From Bacteroides helcogenes P 36-108 (GTDB lineage Bacteria > Bacteroidota > Bacteroidia > Bacteroidales > Bacteroidaceae), in the NCBI RefSeq assembly GCF_000186225.1, contig NC_014933.1, positions 2,480,001 to 2,544,000 of the forward strand: 64,000 nt of DNA, read 5' to 3'. Positions 43,232 through 51,629 of this stretch are shown piece after piece (within the stretch, counting starts at the first letter, position 1; every line of letters begins with the position of its first letter). The notes beneath the pieces are model-generated. The model was not told the origin of the DNA, ran no database searches, and was given only the letters and a program-made list of their open reading frames with translations. A program made the position numbers and the translations under genes.

Positions 43232-43350
43232 TTGCCTTACTTCAGTGACTATGCGTTGCCACACTTCAGCGGCTGTAATGCCTCACTTTGCAGGGTGCGA
43301 AGTGTGGTGTTGTGTAGGCCGAAGTGTGGCGTCTGGTGCACTGAAGTGCC
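43232..43350. repeat. Phased 22-bp repeat array E inside the trp operon
   Basis: GCCACACTTCA-like units start at 43232, 43256 and 43278, and the inverted form AAGTGTGG at 43300 and 43322, with AAGTGCC at 43344. The steps are 24, 22, 22, 22 and 22. The core GCCACACTTCA is shared with array C 33 kb away. Direct and inverted units can pair, forming a hairpin between trpG and trpD. Confidence 0.75.
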
Positions 43351-43920
43351 TTATTCGGAGAGCCAGTTTTTCAGGATGGTTTTTCCGTCCGGAGTCAGTA
43401 CGGATTCCGGGTGGAACTGGATGCCTTGCACGTCGTGCTCCCTGTGCCTCAGCGCCATGATTTGCCCTTCTGGGCTGATGGCCGTCACAAGCAGTTCCGG
43501 AGGCAAGCCTGCCGTATCCACCACCCAGGAGTGGTAGCGTCCCACGGGAATCTTTGGAGGAAGCCCTCGGAAGATGTAGTCGGGCGGAGTGCAGATATTG
43601 ATTTCCGTCTGTACACCGTGGAATACCTCGCTCAGATTGACGAGCTTTCCGCCGAATGCCTGTCCGATGGCTTGCTCGCCCAGGCAGACGCCGAGTATAG
43701 GTTTCCTTGGGGCATATGTGCGGATGACGTCCAGCAGTAGTCCCGCTTCTTCGGGGATGCCCGGACCGGGAGAGAGGATGATTTTATCGTATTGTTCCAG
43801 TTCTTCCAGGCTGAACCGGTCGTTGCGCAGTACATCGACCGCCGCGCCGAGTTCCTTCACCAGATGAGAGAGGTTGTAGGTGAAGGAGTCGTAATTGTCT
43901 ATAATGACTGTTTTCAACAT
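43351..43920 (-). CDS. trpG: Anthranilate synthase component II (glutamine amidotransferase)
   Basis: A 189-residue class I amidotransferase. IIDNYDSFTYNLSHLV at the start, ILSPGPGIPEEAG, the catalytic Cys in PILGVCLGEQAIGQAFGG (about 75-92), and the His-Glu pair in GIQFHPESVLT near the C-terminus are all present. It supplies ammonia to TrpE. Such subunits sometimes also serve 4-amino-4-deoxychorismate synthase. Confidence 0.95.
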   Translation of the reverse strand: MLKTVIIDNYDSFTYNLSHLVKELGAAVDVLRNDRFSLEELEQYDKIILSPGPGIPEEAGLLLDVIRTYAPRKPILGVCLGEQAIGQAFGGKLVNLSEVFHGVQTEINICTPPDYIFRGLPPKIPVGRYHSWVVDTAGLPPELLVTAISPEGQIMALRHREHDVQGIQFHPESVLTPDGKTILKNWLSE

Positions 43921-43975
43921 TTCGTTTATGGTTTACAGGATTTATGTTTCGGATTATATTTTTTCGTATTTCGGG

Positions 43976-45376
43976 CTACATTTTCTCGGCCATCACAATC
44001 GCCTTCTTCAGTGCGCCGAGTTTGTTGTTCACTTCTTGCAGTTCGTATTCGTCGTTGCTCTTGGCCACGATGCCGCCGCCTGCCTGGAACCACAGCACAC
44101 CGTTGCGGCTGACGAACGTGCGGATGGTGATAGCTTGGTTCAGCGAGCCGTTCAGTCCGATGAAGCCGATGCATCCGCCGTATGCGCCCCGGTTGTGCGG
44201 TTCGAGTTCGCTGATGAGCTGCATGGCGCGTACTTTCGGTGCGCCACTCAGGGTTCCGGCCGGAAAGGTGTCGATGAAGGTCTTTACCGGATCGGCGCCT
44301 TCGTTCAGCGTGCCGCTGACCCGGCTGACGAGGTGGATCACATGGCTGTAATACTGCATATCTTTGTAGAAGTCCACTTTCACGTCCCGGCAATTGCGTG
44401 AGAGGTCGTTGCGGGCAAGATCCACCAGCATGACGTGCTCGGCGTTCTCCTTGGGGTCATCGTGCAGGTATCGGGCATTGACGGCGTCCTGTTCGGCGTT
44501 TCCGGTGCGTCTGGTGGTTCCGGCTATGGGGTCGATATAGGCATGTCGGCCTTCGATGCGGCAGTGTGTTTCGGGCGAGGAACCGAAGATGCGGAAACCT
44601 CCGAAGTCAAAATAGAATAGGTAGGGAGACGGATTGATGCTGCGCAGGGCGCGGTACAACTTGAAGTCGTCGCCCGTGAAGCGCTGCTCGAAACGGCGGG
44701 AGAGGACGATTTGGAAAACGTCGCCGCGCAGGCAGTGCGCTATGCCGCGGCGGATGTTTGCTTTGTGCTCTTCATCGGTGAGTGGAGAGGTGGTAGAACC
44801 CGTGGCGCGAAAATCGTATGTGGTATAGTTGCGGTTGTGGATGGCCTTCTGCACGGTGTCCAGTCCGCTGGTTTCGCCGGGGGCCAGCATCTCAAGAAGC
44901 ATCATCTCGTTCTTGAAGTCGTTGAAGACGATGAGATATTTGTACAATATGTAGAGCATGTCCGGTGCGTCGTTGGTAGTCTCGTGGCTGTCCTTAACGG
45001 GGATATTCTCGAAGTAGCGTACCGCATTGAAGGAGGTGTAGCCGTAGAGCCCGCAGTAATCGCTGTATTCGCCCTCCACGCGGAAGCGGTTCAGGAAATT
45101 GTCCAGAGCGTTTTCCACACGATATTCTCCTGTCACGGGACGTTCCTCACGGGTTCCGTCGGGCAGGCGGAAGATGGCTGTGCCGTGGTCGATGCTGACG
45201 CTTGCCACCGGACAGAGGCCTATGAAGGAACGGTTGTTTTCGCTGCCGTGATAGTCGGAGCTCTCCATGAGGGCGCTTTGTGGAAAGATGTCACGTACTT
45301 TCAAGTAGGTGCTGACAGGTGTGTGGAGGTCACCGAGGATGGTGCGACTCACGGTTTGGTAATGGTATTGTTTCAT
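43976..45376 (-). CDS. trpE: Anthranilate synthase component I
   Basis: A 466-residue chorismate-utilising enzyme. SSDYHGSENNRSFIG (about 39-53) includes the region that binds feedback tryptophan. The C-terminal half has FDFGGFRIFGSSPETHCRIE, DPIAGTTRRTGNAEQD, LVDLARNDLSRNCRDV and FPAGTLSGAPKVRAM. The ATG at 45376 begins MKQYHYQTVSRTIL. In-frame ATGs at 45385 and 45406 are possible, the latter overlapping trpB by 14 bases. Confidence 0.95.
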   Translation of the reverse strand: MKQYHYQTVSRTILGDLHTPVSTYLKVRDIFPQSALMESSDYHGSENNRSFIGLCPVASVSIDHGTAIFRLPDGTREERPVTGEYRVENALDNFLNRFRVEGEYSDYCGLYGYTSFNAVRYFENIPVKDSHETTNDAPDMLYILYKYLIVFNDFKNEMMLLEMLAPGETSGLDTVQKAIHNRNYTTYDFRATGSTTSPLTDEEHKANIRRGIAHCLRGDVFQIVLSRRFEQRFTGDDFKLYRALRSINPSPYLFYFDFGGFRIFGSSPETHCRIEGRHAYIDPIAGTTRRTGNAEQDAVNARYLHDDPKENAEHVMLVDLARNDLSRNCRDVKVDFYKDMQYYSHVIHLVSRVSGTLNEGADPVKTFIDTFPAGTLSGAPKVRAMQLISELEPHNRGAYGGCIGFIGLNGSLNQAITIRTFVSRNGVLWFQAGGGIVAKSNDEYELQEVNNKLGALKKAIVMAEKM

Positions 45377-45392
45377 TGTTTCCATTGTATTA

Positions 45393-46574
45393 TCATTTGC
45401 CGTCATGGCTTAAATAGGTTTCTATATCCTTGTCTCCCCGTCCCGACACGGTGAGTACGACCACGTCTTCGGGCTTGAATTTCATTTTCTCCAGTGCGCC
45501 GAGTGCGTGGGCGCTTTCCAGGGCGGGGATGATGCCTTCGAGTTTCGTCAGTTCGTAGGCAGCACGTACGGCCTCGTCGTCATTGATGGAAAGAACAAGG
45601 GCACGTTTCTGCCGGGCCAGGTTGGCGTGCATGGGTCCTATGCCCGGATAGTCCAGTCCGGCGGAAATGGAATAAGGTTCTTCGATCTGTCCGTCTTCAT
45701 CCTGAATGACGTAGGTGCGCGATCCGTGTATGATCCCCAATTTGCCGAGGGCGATGGTGGCGGCGGTCATGCCTGTCTCCACACCTTTTCCGCCTGCTTC
45801 GGCAAGGACAATCTGTACGCGCGAGTCGTCAATGTAATGGTAGATGGTTCCGGCGGCATTGCTTCCCCCGCCTACGCAGGCGATGAGGTAGTCGGGGCAG
45901 TCGCGTCCTTCATGCTCCAGAAGCTGCTTCTTGATTTCCTCGCTGATGACGGATTGCAGACGTGCTACCATGTCGGGATAGGGATGAGGCCCTACGGTGG
46001 AACCTATCACATAATATGTGTCCGACGGATGGCAGCACCAGTCACGGATGGCTTCGTTGGTGGCGTCTTTCAGTGTCATGTTGCCGCTGGTGACGGGAAC
46101 AACGGTTGCGCCCAACATCTTCATCTTTTCCACATTGACGTGCTGGCGTTCTACATCGGTCTTTCCCATGTAAACGATGCACTCCATATCCATCAGGGCG
46201 CAGACGGTGGCTGTGGCAACCCCGTGTTGTCCGGCTCCGGTCTCGGCGATGATGCGGCGTTTGCCCATGCGGCGCGCCAGAAGAACCTGACCGATGCTGT
46301 TGTTGATTTTGTGCGCGCCGGTGTGGTTCAGGTCTTCGCGTTTGAGGTAAATCTTGCAGCCGTATTTTTGGGACAGGCGGTGTGCAAGGTAGAGTGGTGA
46401 GGGACGCCCTACGTAGTCGCGCAGCAATTGGTCGTATTCACGCTTGAAATCCTCACTTTGCAGCACGCCGAGATAGGTGTTCTGCAATTCTTCTACACAT
46501 CTGTGGAGTATTTCGGGAACGTATGCTCCGCCGAATTCTCCGTAATAGCCATCTTTGTCAACTAAGAAACTCAT
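45393..46574 (-). CDS. trpB: Tryptophan synthase beta subunit
   Basis: A 393-residue PLP enzyme that condenses indole with serine. The Schiff-base Lys89 is in [40 protein letters not shown] and [15 protein letters not shown] (PLP phosphate loop) follow. It is the first gene of this operon, ahead of trpE, an order (B-E-G-D-C-F-A) characteristic of Bacteroidota in my memory. A Trp-rich leader peptide and terminator lie upstream. Confidence 0.96.
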   Translation of the reverse strand: MSFLVDKDGYYGEFGGAYVPEILHRCVEELQNTYLGVLQSEDFKREYDQLLRDYVGRPSPLYLAHRLSQKYGCKIYLKREDLNHTGAHKINNSIGQVLLARRMGKRRIIAETGAGQHGVATATVCALMDMECIVYMGKTDVERQHVNVEKMKMLGATVVPVTSGNMTLKDATNEAIRDWCCHPSDTYYVIGSTVGPHPYPDMVARLQSVISEEIKKQLLEHEGRDCPDYLIACVGGGSNAAGTIYHYIDDSRVQIVLAEAGGKGVETGMTAATIALGKLGIIHGSRTYVIQDEDGQIEEPYSISAGLDYPGIGPMHANLARQKRALVLSINDDEAVRAAYELTKLEGIIPALESAHALGALEKMKFKPEDVVVLTVSGRGDKDIETYLSHDGK

Positions 46575-46664
46575 ATTTGTATTTTTTTAAGTCCACCGTC
46601 CTTGCCTCTCTCTGAAAGCGGGGAGGAGGGGCTTGTTGTTTTTAATATTCCTTTCGGGGTAAAT

Positions 46665-46707
46665 AAGAAAGAGCCCCGTCGCTTGGTGCGACAGGGCTCT
46701 TTTTCTT
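46665..46707 (-). terminator. trp attenuator terminator
   Basis: A long GC-rich stem (AAGAAAGAGCCCCGTCGC at 46665-46682 with GCGACAGGGCTCTTTTTCTT at 46688-46707) has a 5-base loop. On the minus strand it is followed by a T-rich tail (TTTCTTATTT). It sits 45 bases after the leader peptide stop and about 90 bases before trpB, the layout of a transcription attenuator. Confidence 0.88.
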
Positions 46708-46751
46708 ATTCTGTTATATGCTATACATATATACATACGAGCACTGCTCCC

Positions 46752-46814
46752 TTACGACTGTCGGAGTTGTAACGGGCGCCACCACCAATATGTATTTATG
46801 AATGCTGTTTTCAT
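46752..46814 (-). CDS. trpL: trp operon leader peptide with three consecutive Trp codons
   Basis: A 20-codon frame on the minus strand starts ATG at 46814 and ends TAA at 46752. It begins MKTAFINTYWWWRPL. The TGG TGG TGG run is the expected sensor: a ribosome stalled there when charged tRNA-Trp is short would change folding of the RNA and prevent the downstream terminator. It lies about 25 bases after the predicted start site. The exact antiterminator was not resolved by eye. Confidence 0.9.
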   Translation of the reverse strand: MKTAFINTYWWWRPLQLRQS

Positions 46815-46838
46815 TGTCTTTTTTTGTTTTAACGTGGG

Positions 46839-46870
46839 CAAATATAAGCACTATGTTTGAAACACCAAAA
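46839..46870 (-). promoter_or_regulatory. Promoter of the trp operon
   Basis: On the minus strand TTTTG (46866-46870), a 19-base spacer and TATATTTG (46839-46846) form a good -33/-7 pair just upstream of the leader peptide. No separate operator palindrome was recognised. Confidence 0.8.
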
Positions 46871-46947
46871 TAAATCTTACTTTTTTTCGGCGTTTCCATG
46901 CATGATTGTCCGGATAAAATAGTATCTTCGCAAAAAAACACAGATTC

Positions 46948-47559
46948 ATGAAAGGAATAAGTTATTCATTTTTGCGTGCGATATGTGCGCTTGTGATAGG
47001 TCTGGTGCTGGTTATGTTTCCCGACCGGGCGAGTGATTATTTTGTGATTACGATAGGAGTCGTTTTCCTGGTTCCTTCACTTGTCAGCATCATTGGTTAT
47101 TTTGCGCGGGATATACGGGAAATGTCTGCTGCGGAAGAGGAGCTTAAAACCCGCCGCCGTTTTCCGATCGAAGGAGTGGGCAGTTTGCTGTTCGGGCTGT
47201 GGCTTATCGTCATGCCCGGTTTCTTTGCCGATCTGCTGACGTTTGTGCTGGGTTTCATCCTGCTGATGGGAGGTGTGCAGCAGATAGCCTCGCTGTCGGC
47301 GGCACGTCGCTGGATGCCTGTACCGGGAGGATTTTATGTGGTTCCGGTGTTGATTCTGGCTGCCGGACTGTTTGCGCTGTTCAATCCTACGGGAGTGCGT
47401 TCTACGGCATTCATCATTATCGGAGTCAGCAGTCTGGTATATGCGGCTTCGGAGTTGCTGAACTGGTTCAAATTCACCCGCCGCCGTCCCTCGGCACAAG
47501 CGGCTTCGGTGAAGGCGGTGGGGGATATAGAGGATGTGGAGATTGTGGAAGAGAACTGA
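46948..47559 (+). CDS. DUF308/HdeD-like membrane protein
   Basis: A 203-residue protein with six hydrophobic segments arranged as three helix pairs (for example LRAICALVIGLVLVMFPD and VGSLLFGLWLIVMPGFFAD), each with the G-x-W/L-x-P turn typical of DUF308. HdeD of E. coli is linked to acid resistance, but for this distant member the function is unknown. A TATCTTCG -7-like element precedes it. Its stop is only 4 bases from the stop of the convergent peptidase gene. Confidence 0.83.
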   Translation: MKGISYSFLRAICALVIGLVLVMFPDRASDYFVITIGVVFLVPSLVSIIGYFARDIREMSAAEEELKTRRRFPIEGVGSLLFGLWLIVMPGFFADLLTFVLGFILLMGGVQQIASLSAARRWMPVPGGFYVVPVLILAAGLFALFNPTGVRSTAFIIIGVSSLVYAASELLNWFKFTRRRPSAQAASVKAVGDIEDVEIVEEN

Positions 47560-47563
47560 TGGC

Positions 47564-48865
47564 TTACTGCTTCAGCCATTCATCAATCAGTTCCATAACC
47601 TTTTTCTTGTCGCTTTCCGGCAATGTGTTGATACGTGCCTTGTGACTGCCTCCGGGTTCCATGAATACGTGGATATTCTTTTTCCCTTTCAGCCATGTGA
47701 CGCCTGCCGCAGTCCAAGGGTCGTTTTCTCCATAAATGAATATCATTTTCGGGTCATTCTCTTTCAGGAATTTTGTAATCTTCCTGCTTAGCGTTTTGTC
47801 GAAAGGCATGTCTTTCAGTTCTTCGGGCAGCATCAGGCGGCGCAGATATTCTTTGCTCGACTTGATGGAGAGGTATTTCTTGAAAGGTTTCACACCATAG
47901 CCGTAATATCCCAGTTCGCGGGCGGCTTGCACAAAGAATGAAGTCGTGGGGCTGTCTGCAATGAAATAATCGGGACTGCTGATGGTGAGCAGATGCTCAA
48001 GCAGCTCGCTGTCCGAGGCGGTCACGGCAGGAATGCTTCTTGCTGGAGTACCCCATTGCCAGAAAGCGAAGGAGTATTCCAGTACCGAGTAGTCGTAAAT
48101 TTCTTCAACGGGAGCGTGGAACTTCAACTCGTGTTTCCGGCAATATTGTTCAAAGTGTGGAAGAAGCGTCGCTTTTCGTTTCAAAACCTCCAACTGGAAG
48201 TCTTCAATCTTTTTGCGATTTTCGGCGGTAGATACTTTTCTGAGAAAAGGTTCGTGGCGTCCGTCCTCCACAGCATGGCAAAGCGGAGCGACGTAAGGAA
48301 CCGATATATCCACATCGTCCGGATAGAAAGTGCGGTACAGCAAGGCGGTTTGTCCTCCCTTGCTGATGCCCGTTGCAATCCATTTTCCGGGATAGATGCT
48401 TTTGAAAGCATTACGGACAGCATGCAGGTCGTCTGCAGAATTTTCAGCCGTCAGATATTGCCAGTCCCTGGGTTCGGGGGTGGACTCAAGGAAGTAACGG
48501 TGTTCCACAAAAATCATGTTGGCATTCAGTAGCCTCGAAAGTTCCTCGCGATACCTTGGATGGAGGGCGTAGGAGGCGCCATAACCTTCGGTTACGATTA
48601 CCGTAGGACGGTCGAAACCTACATGGGAGACGATGACCCGTTGGCGGAAACTGCCTTGTCCGGGATGGCGGTGATCCAACGGCTGAGTGAAATAGGTGAC
48701 GTACTTTTCAGAAAATTCGGTGGATTCCAACGGCCGGGTTTCCGTGATGGCCGGGATTTCTTTCAGCTTCTCCGTCAAATTGCCCTGTTGCGCATGGAGG
48801 GCGGTAGACAGTAGAAACAATGCCGCCAAGAAAAGTGTTGTGCGGAGCTTGTGATTTTTTGTCAT
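47564..48865 (-). CDS. Secreted serine peptidase, S37 (tripeptidyl aminopeptidase-like) family
   Basis: A 433-residue secreted alpha/beta-hydrolase with a signal peptide (LFLAALFLLSTALHAQQ). The nucleophile Ser168 is in ATGISKGGQTALLYR. The Asp is probably in FIYGENDPWTAAGV and the His in MEPGGSHKARI near the C-terminus. EGYGASYALHPRYREELS and FVEHRYFLESTP resemble the S28/S37 peptidases. The ATG at 48865 gives a proper signal peptide; the longer frame covers the divergent promoters. Likely periplasmic peptide trimming. Confidence 0.85.
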   Translation of the reverse strand: MTKNHKLRTTLFLAALFLLSTALHAQQGNLTEKLKEIPAITETRPLESTEFSEKYVTYFTQPLDHRHPGQGSFRQRVIVSHVGFDRPTVIVTEGYGASYALHPRYREELSRLLNANMIFVEHRYFLESTPEPRDWQYLTAENSADDLHAVRNAFKSIYPGKWIATGISKGGQTALLYRTFYPDDVDISVPYVAPLCHAVEDGRHEPFLRKVSTAENRKKIEDFQLEVLKRKATLLPHFEQYCRKHELKFHAPVEEIYDYSVLEYSFAFWQWGTPARSIPAVTASDSELLEHLLTISSPDYFIADSPTTSFFVQAARELGYYGYGVKPFKKYLSIKSSKEYLRRLMLPEELKDMPFDKTLSRKITKFLKENDPKMIFIYGENDPWTAAGVTWLKGKKNIHVFMEPGGSHKARINTLPESDKKKVMELIDEWLKQ

Positions 48866-48903
48866 TGTATTCTGCTTTTTTGGTGATGAATTAAATGGAG
48901 AGA

Positions 48904-48936
48904 CAAAGATAGCGACTCCTTGTGAGGAATCCAAAA
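48904..48936 (-). promoter_or_regulatory. Promoter of the S37 peptidase gene
   Basis: TATCTTTG on the minus strand (48904-48911) with TTTTG (48932-48936) about 20 bases upstream. It overlaps the divergent promoter of the MFS gene. Confidence 0.65.
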
Positions 48937-48951
48937 CATGTTGTATCTTTG
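48919..48951 (+). promoter_or_regulatory. Promoter of the MFS transporter gene
   Basis: TATCTTTG (48944-48951) has a TTGTG element 19 bases upstream. The -33 regions of this and the divergent promoter interleave, so the two genes may exclude each other's transcription. Confidence 0.65.
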
Positions 48952-48976
48952 TCCCCAATTATAAGGAATAGAAAGA

Positions 48977-50173
48977 ATGACACCTCAACTGAAGCACGTC
49001 ACCACCGGCGTGGCGTTTCCCATACTTATAGCCCTGAGCCTTTCACATTGTCTGAATGATTTGCTGCAATCCGTAATCACGGCCGTGTATCCAATGATAA
49101 AGGAAGACCTGTCGCTGAATTTTACACAAATAGGTCTTATCACGCTGGTCTATCAGTTGGCTGCATCTGTTTTCCAGCCTGTTGTGGGGCTTGTCTTCGA
49201 TAAGCGTCCGCTGGCCTGGAGCCTGCCTTTCGGCATGTGTTTCACTACGGTGGGGCTGATGTCCCTGGCCTATGCCACGCAGTTGCATTGGATATTGCTT
49301 GCTGTCTTTCTGGTAGGTATCGGCTCGTCGGTGCTCCATCCCGAAGCTTCGCGCATCACGTCGCTGGCCAGTGGCGGAAGGCGCGGACTTGCACAGTCGC
49401 TCTTTCAGGTGGGAGGCAACTTCGGAGGTTCAGTGGGCCCCTTGCTGGTGGCATTGCTGGTGGCGCCCTACGGGAGAAATAGTATTGTGGTTTTCGGTGT
49501 CATATCCCTGCTGGCATTTGTGGTGATGCGTCCTGTCTGCCGCTGGTACGGCAAGTATCTGCATGCGCTGAAAGAAGAACACTCTACGTTCACACCCCAC
49601 ATTCCCCGTCCGCTTTCGCTTGGGCCGACGGTATTCGCCATCTGCATCCTGATGATCCTGATTTTCTCGAAATACATCTACATGGCAAGCCTGAGCAGCT
49701 ATTACACATTTTATCTGATTCATAAGTTCGGTGTCACGGTGCAGGCTTCGCAGATTTACCTTTTCGTATTTCTGGTGGCTACGGCTGTGGGTACGCTGAT
49801 TGGCGGACCGGTAGGCGACCGCAAGGGACGGAAATTTGTCATTTGGGTATCTATTCTTGGCACTGCCCCGTTCAGTATGCTTATGCCGCACGTGGGACTC
49901 GCCTGGACAGTGGTGTTCAGTTTCTGTGTGGGATTCATGCTTTCGTCCGCGTTTCCATCTATTCTGCTCTATGCACAAGAACTGTTGCCCAATAAGTTAG
50001 GGCTTATTTCAGGCCTTTTTTTCGGCTTTGCCTTTGGGGTGGCAGGCATTGCTTCGGCCATTTTGGGTGGTTTTGCCGACACGTATGGGATAGAGACTGT
50101 CTATAATGTGTGCGCCTACATGCCATTGCTGGGGTTGGTGACATACTTCTTGCCGGATTTGAAAAAGAGATAA
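48977..50173 (+). CDS. MFS exporter, fosmidomycin-resistance (Fsr) type
   Basis: A 398-residue transporter with twelve predicted helices. LSLSHCLNDLLQSVITAVYP (about 20-39), VGLVFDKRPLAWSLPFGMCF, LHPEASRITSLASGGRRGLA and GGPVGDRKGRKFVIWVS are hallmarks of the Fsr subgroup. The family exports fosmidomycin and perhaps other small phosphorylated or aromatic compounds. The natural substrate here is not known. A flavin reductase gene follows 56 bases later. Confidence 0.9.
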   Translation: MTPQLKHVTTGVAFPILIALSLSHCLNDLLQSVITAVYPMIKEDLSLNFTQIGLITLVYQLAASVFQPVVGLVFDKRPLAWSLPFGMCFTTVGLMSLAYATQLHWILLAVFLVGIGSSVLHPEASRITSLASGGRRGLAQSLFQVGGNFGGSVGPLLVALLVAPYGRNSIVVFGVISLLAFVVMRPVCRWYGKYLHALKEEHSTFTPHIPRPLSLGPTVFAICILMILIFSKYIYMASLSSYYTFYLIHKFGVTVQASQIYLFVFLVATAVGTLIGGPVGDRKGRKFVIWVSILGTAPFSMLMPHVGLAWTVVFSFCVGFMLSSAFPSILLYAQELLPNKLGLISGLFFGFAFGVAGIASAILGGFADTYGIETVYNVCAYMPLLGLVTYFLPDLKKR

Positions 50174-50229
50174 GGGAACAATACGCAACTGAGTACATTT
50201 GCATAATAAATAAGGAAGCATACGTAATT

Positions 50230-50853
50230 ATGAAAAAAAAAGTTTTATTGATTAATGGTAGTCTGCGGAAGCACGGGAATACCCATATCGCCTTGTCCGA
50301 AGTGGCTTCGGCACTGGAGGCCGAGGGAGTGGAAACGGAAATCGTGTCTATCGGTGTGAAAGCCGTGCAGGGTTGCATAGCTTGCGGCAAGTGTGCGGAA
50401 CTGGGTCGATGTGTGTTCAAGGACGAACTGTACAATACTGTCCGCGCGAAGCTTGAAGCGGGCATAGACGGGTTGATTGTGGGTTCGCCCACTTATTATG
50501 CCGGCCCCAACGGTTCGCTCTGTGCCTTGCTTGACCGTGTGTTCTACTCTTGTGGCTGCATGTTGCGCTACAAGCCTGCCGCCGCCGTTGCCGTATGTCG
50601 CCGTGGTGGAGCCAGTGCGGTGTTCGATCGTCTGAACAAATATTTCACTATCAGCAACATGCCCGTCGTCTCTTCTCAATACTGGAACAGTGTGCACGGC
50701 CGCACTCCGGGCGAGGCCTCGCAGGATGCCGAAGGCTTGCAGACCATGCGTGTACTGGGCCGGAATATGGCGTGGCTTTTGAAGAATATAGGGCAGGGCG
50801 GACAGCCGATACCGGAAAGTGAGGAGAGAGTATTTACGAGCTTTATACGGTGA
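50230..50853 (+). CDS. NADPH-dependent FMN reductase / iron-sulfur flavoprotein family
   Basis: A 207-residue flavodoxin-fold protein: LLINGSLRKHGNTHIALSEV (FMN phosphate loop) at the start and GLIVGSPTYYAGPNGSL (about 85-101). A Cys-rich GCIACGKCAELGRC (about 48-61) is shared with iron-sulfur flavoproteins such as Isf. The ATG at 50230 is preferred; the open frame extends into the MFS gene. An A9 run follows the start codon. Probably an anaerobic electron-transfer or quinone/nitro reductase role. Confidence 0.87.
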   Translation: MKKKVLLINGSLRKHGNTHIALSEVASALEAEGVETEIVSIGVKAVQGCIACGKCAELGRCVFKDELYNTVRAKLEAGIDGLIVGSPTYYAGPNGSLCALLDRVFYSCGCMLRYKPAAAVAVCRRGGASAVFDRLNKYFTISNMPVVSSQYWNSVHGRTPGEASQDAEGLQTMRVLGRNMAWLLKNIGQGGQPIPESEERVFTSFIR

Positions 50854-50864
50854 TATGCCTTGCT

Positions 50865-51500
50865 ATGAAAAACGCTATAATACTATGCCTTTGTTTGCTT
50901 TTGTTTTTTTCTTGCAACACAGAAAGTGTACTTGATAAAGAGCCGGAAGAGCCTACGCAAGTAATGAATTTGCTTAAGAATGGCAATTGCGAAAGATGGT
51001 CCACTTTACTGTCAGGGAATAAGTATTATCTTGACGGTTGGTCTTTAAAGGATAATAAGGAGAGCGTATTCCGTGAGAAAGGGGTTGTATATGAAGGTCA
51101 GTATGCGGCAAAATTGTGTACTCCGAAGTCTGGTATAACAGCTTTTATCGGGCAGAGTATTTATGTCCATCCGGGGCATCGCTTGAGATTGTTTTTTCGC
51201 TATTATTTGGAGGAAGGCTCAGAGAACAATGCACGTACTTATTGTTACTTCGGTGAAACTGCAAGTAGTAATATTCCCATTGATGTGCTGAACACTTTTT
51301 ATGATAGTGAAACGTTAAAGATTATACGGGGTGGTGGCTATGGTTTATCTACATTTCCAAAAGAGACAGGAGTGTGGAAGACCTTTGACTACACAATTCA
51401 AGTCCCTGCTATTGCCTACAATTTTGTTTTTGAGATACGCAGTTACTTTGGCACTACTCTCTATGTTGATGATTGTTACGTGATAGATTTGGACTTTTGA
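50865..51500 (+). CDS. Putative lipoprotein with carbohydrate-binding-like fold
   Basis: A 211-residue lipoprotein (CLLLFFSCNTE, Cys17). LLKNGNCERWSTLLSGNKYY, then GQSIYVHPGHRLRLFFRYYL and TTLYVDDCYVIDLDF at the end, are typical of jelly-roll domains of the CBM type that follow a 'NGDFE...W' start. No enzyme motif is visible. It begins 11 bases after the flavin reductase stop. The base composition is more A/T-rich than its neighbours, suggesting later acquisition. Confidence 0.7.
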   Translation: MKNAIILCLCLLLFFSCNTESVLDKEPEEPTQVMNLLKNGNCERWSTLLSGNKYYLDGWSLKDNKESVFREKGVVYEGQYAAKLCTPKSGITAFIGQSIYVHPGHRLRLFFRYYLEEGSENNARTYCYFGETASSNIPIDVLNTFYDSETLKIIRGGGYGLSTFPKETGVWKTFDYTIQVPAIAYNFVFEIRSYFGTTLYVDDCYVIDLDF

Positions 51501-51629
51501 CAAATAATATCTGATAAACAAATAGAGAGACCTTGTTTCTCAACAAAGCCTCCCTGCAAACTTAAAACAACCAACAAAAGAAATAGATAATTTCTATCTA
51601 TCTATGATTTTAGAATTTAAGAGTTACTC

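Noticed and set aside
45507..46400. 297-codon plus-strand frame opposite trpB
   Set aside because: Antisense to trpB, whose catalytic motifs are intact. The long frame results from codon bias.
46714..46941. 75-codon minus-strand frame in the trp leader
   Set aside because: It overlaps the promoter and the leader peptide in another frame. The 20-codon WWW frame is the meaningful one.
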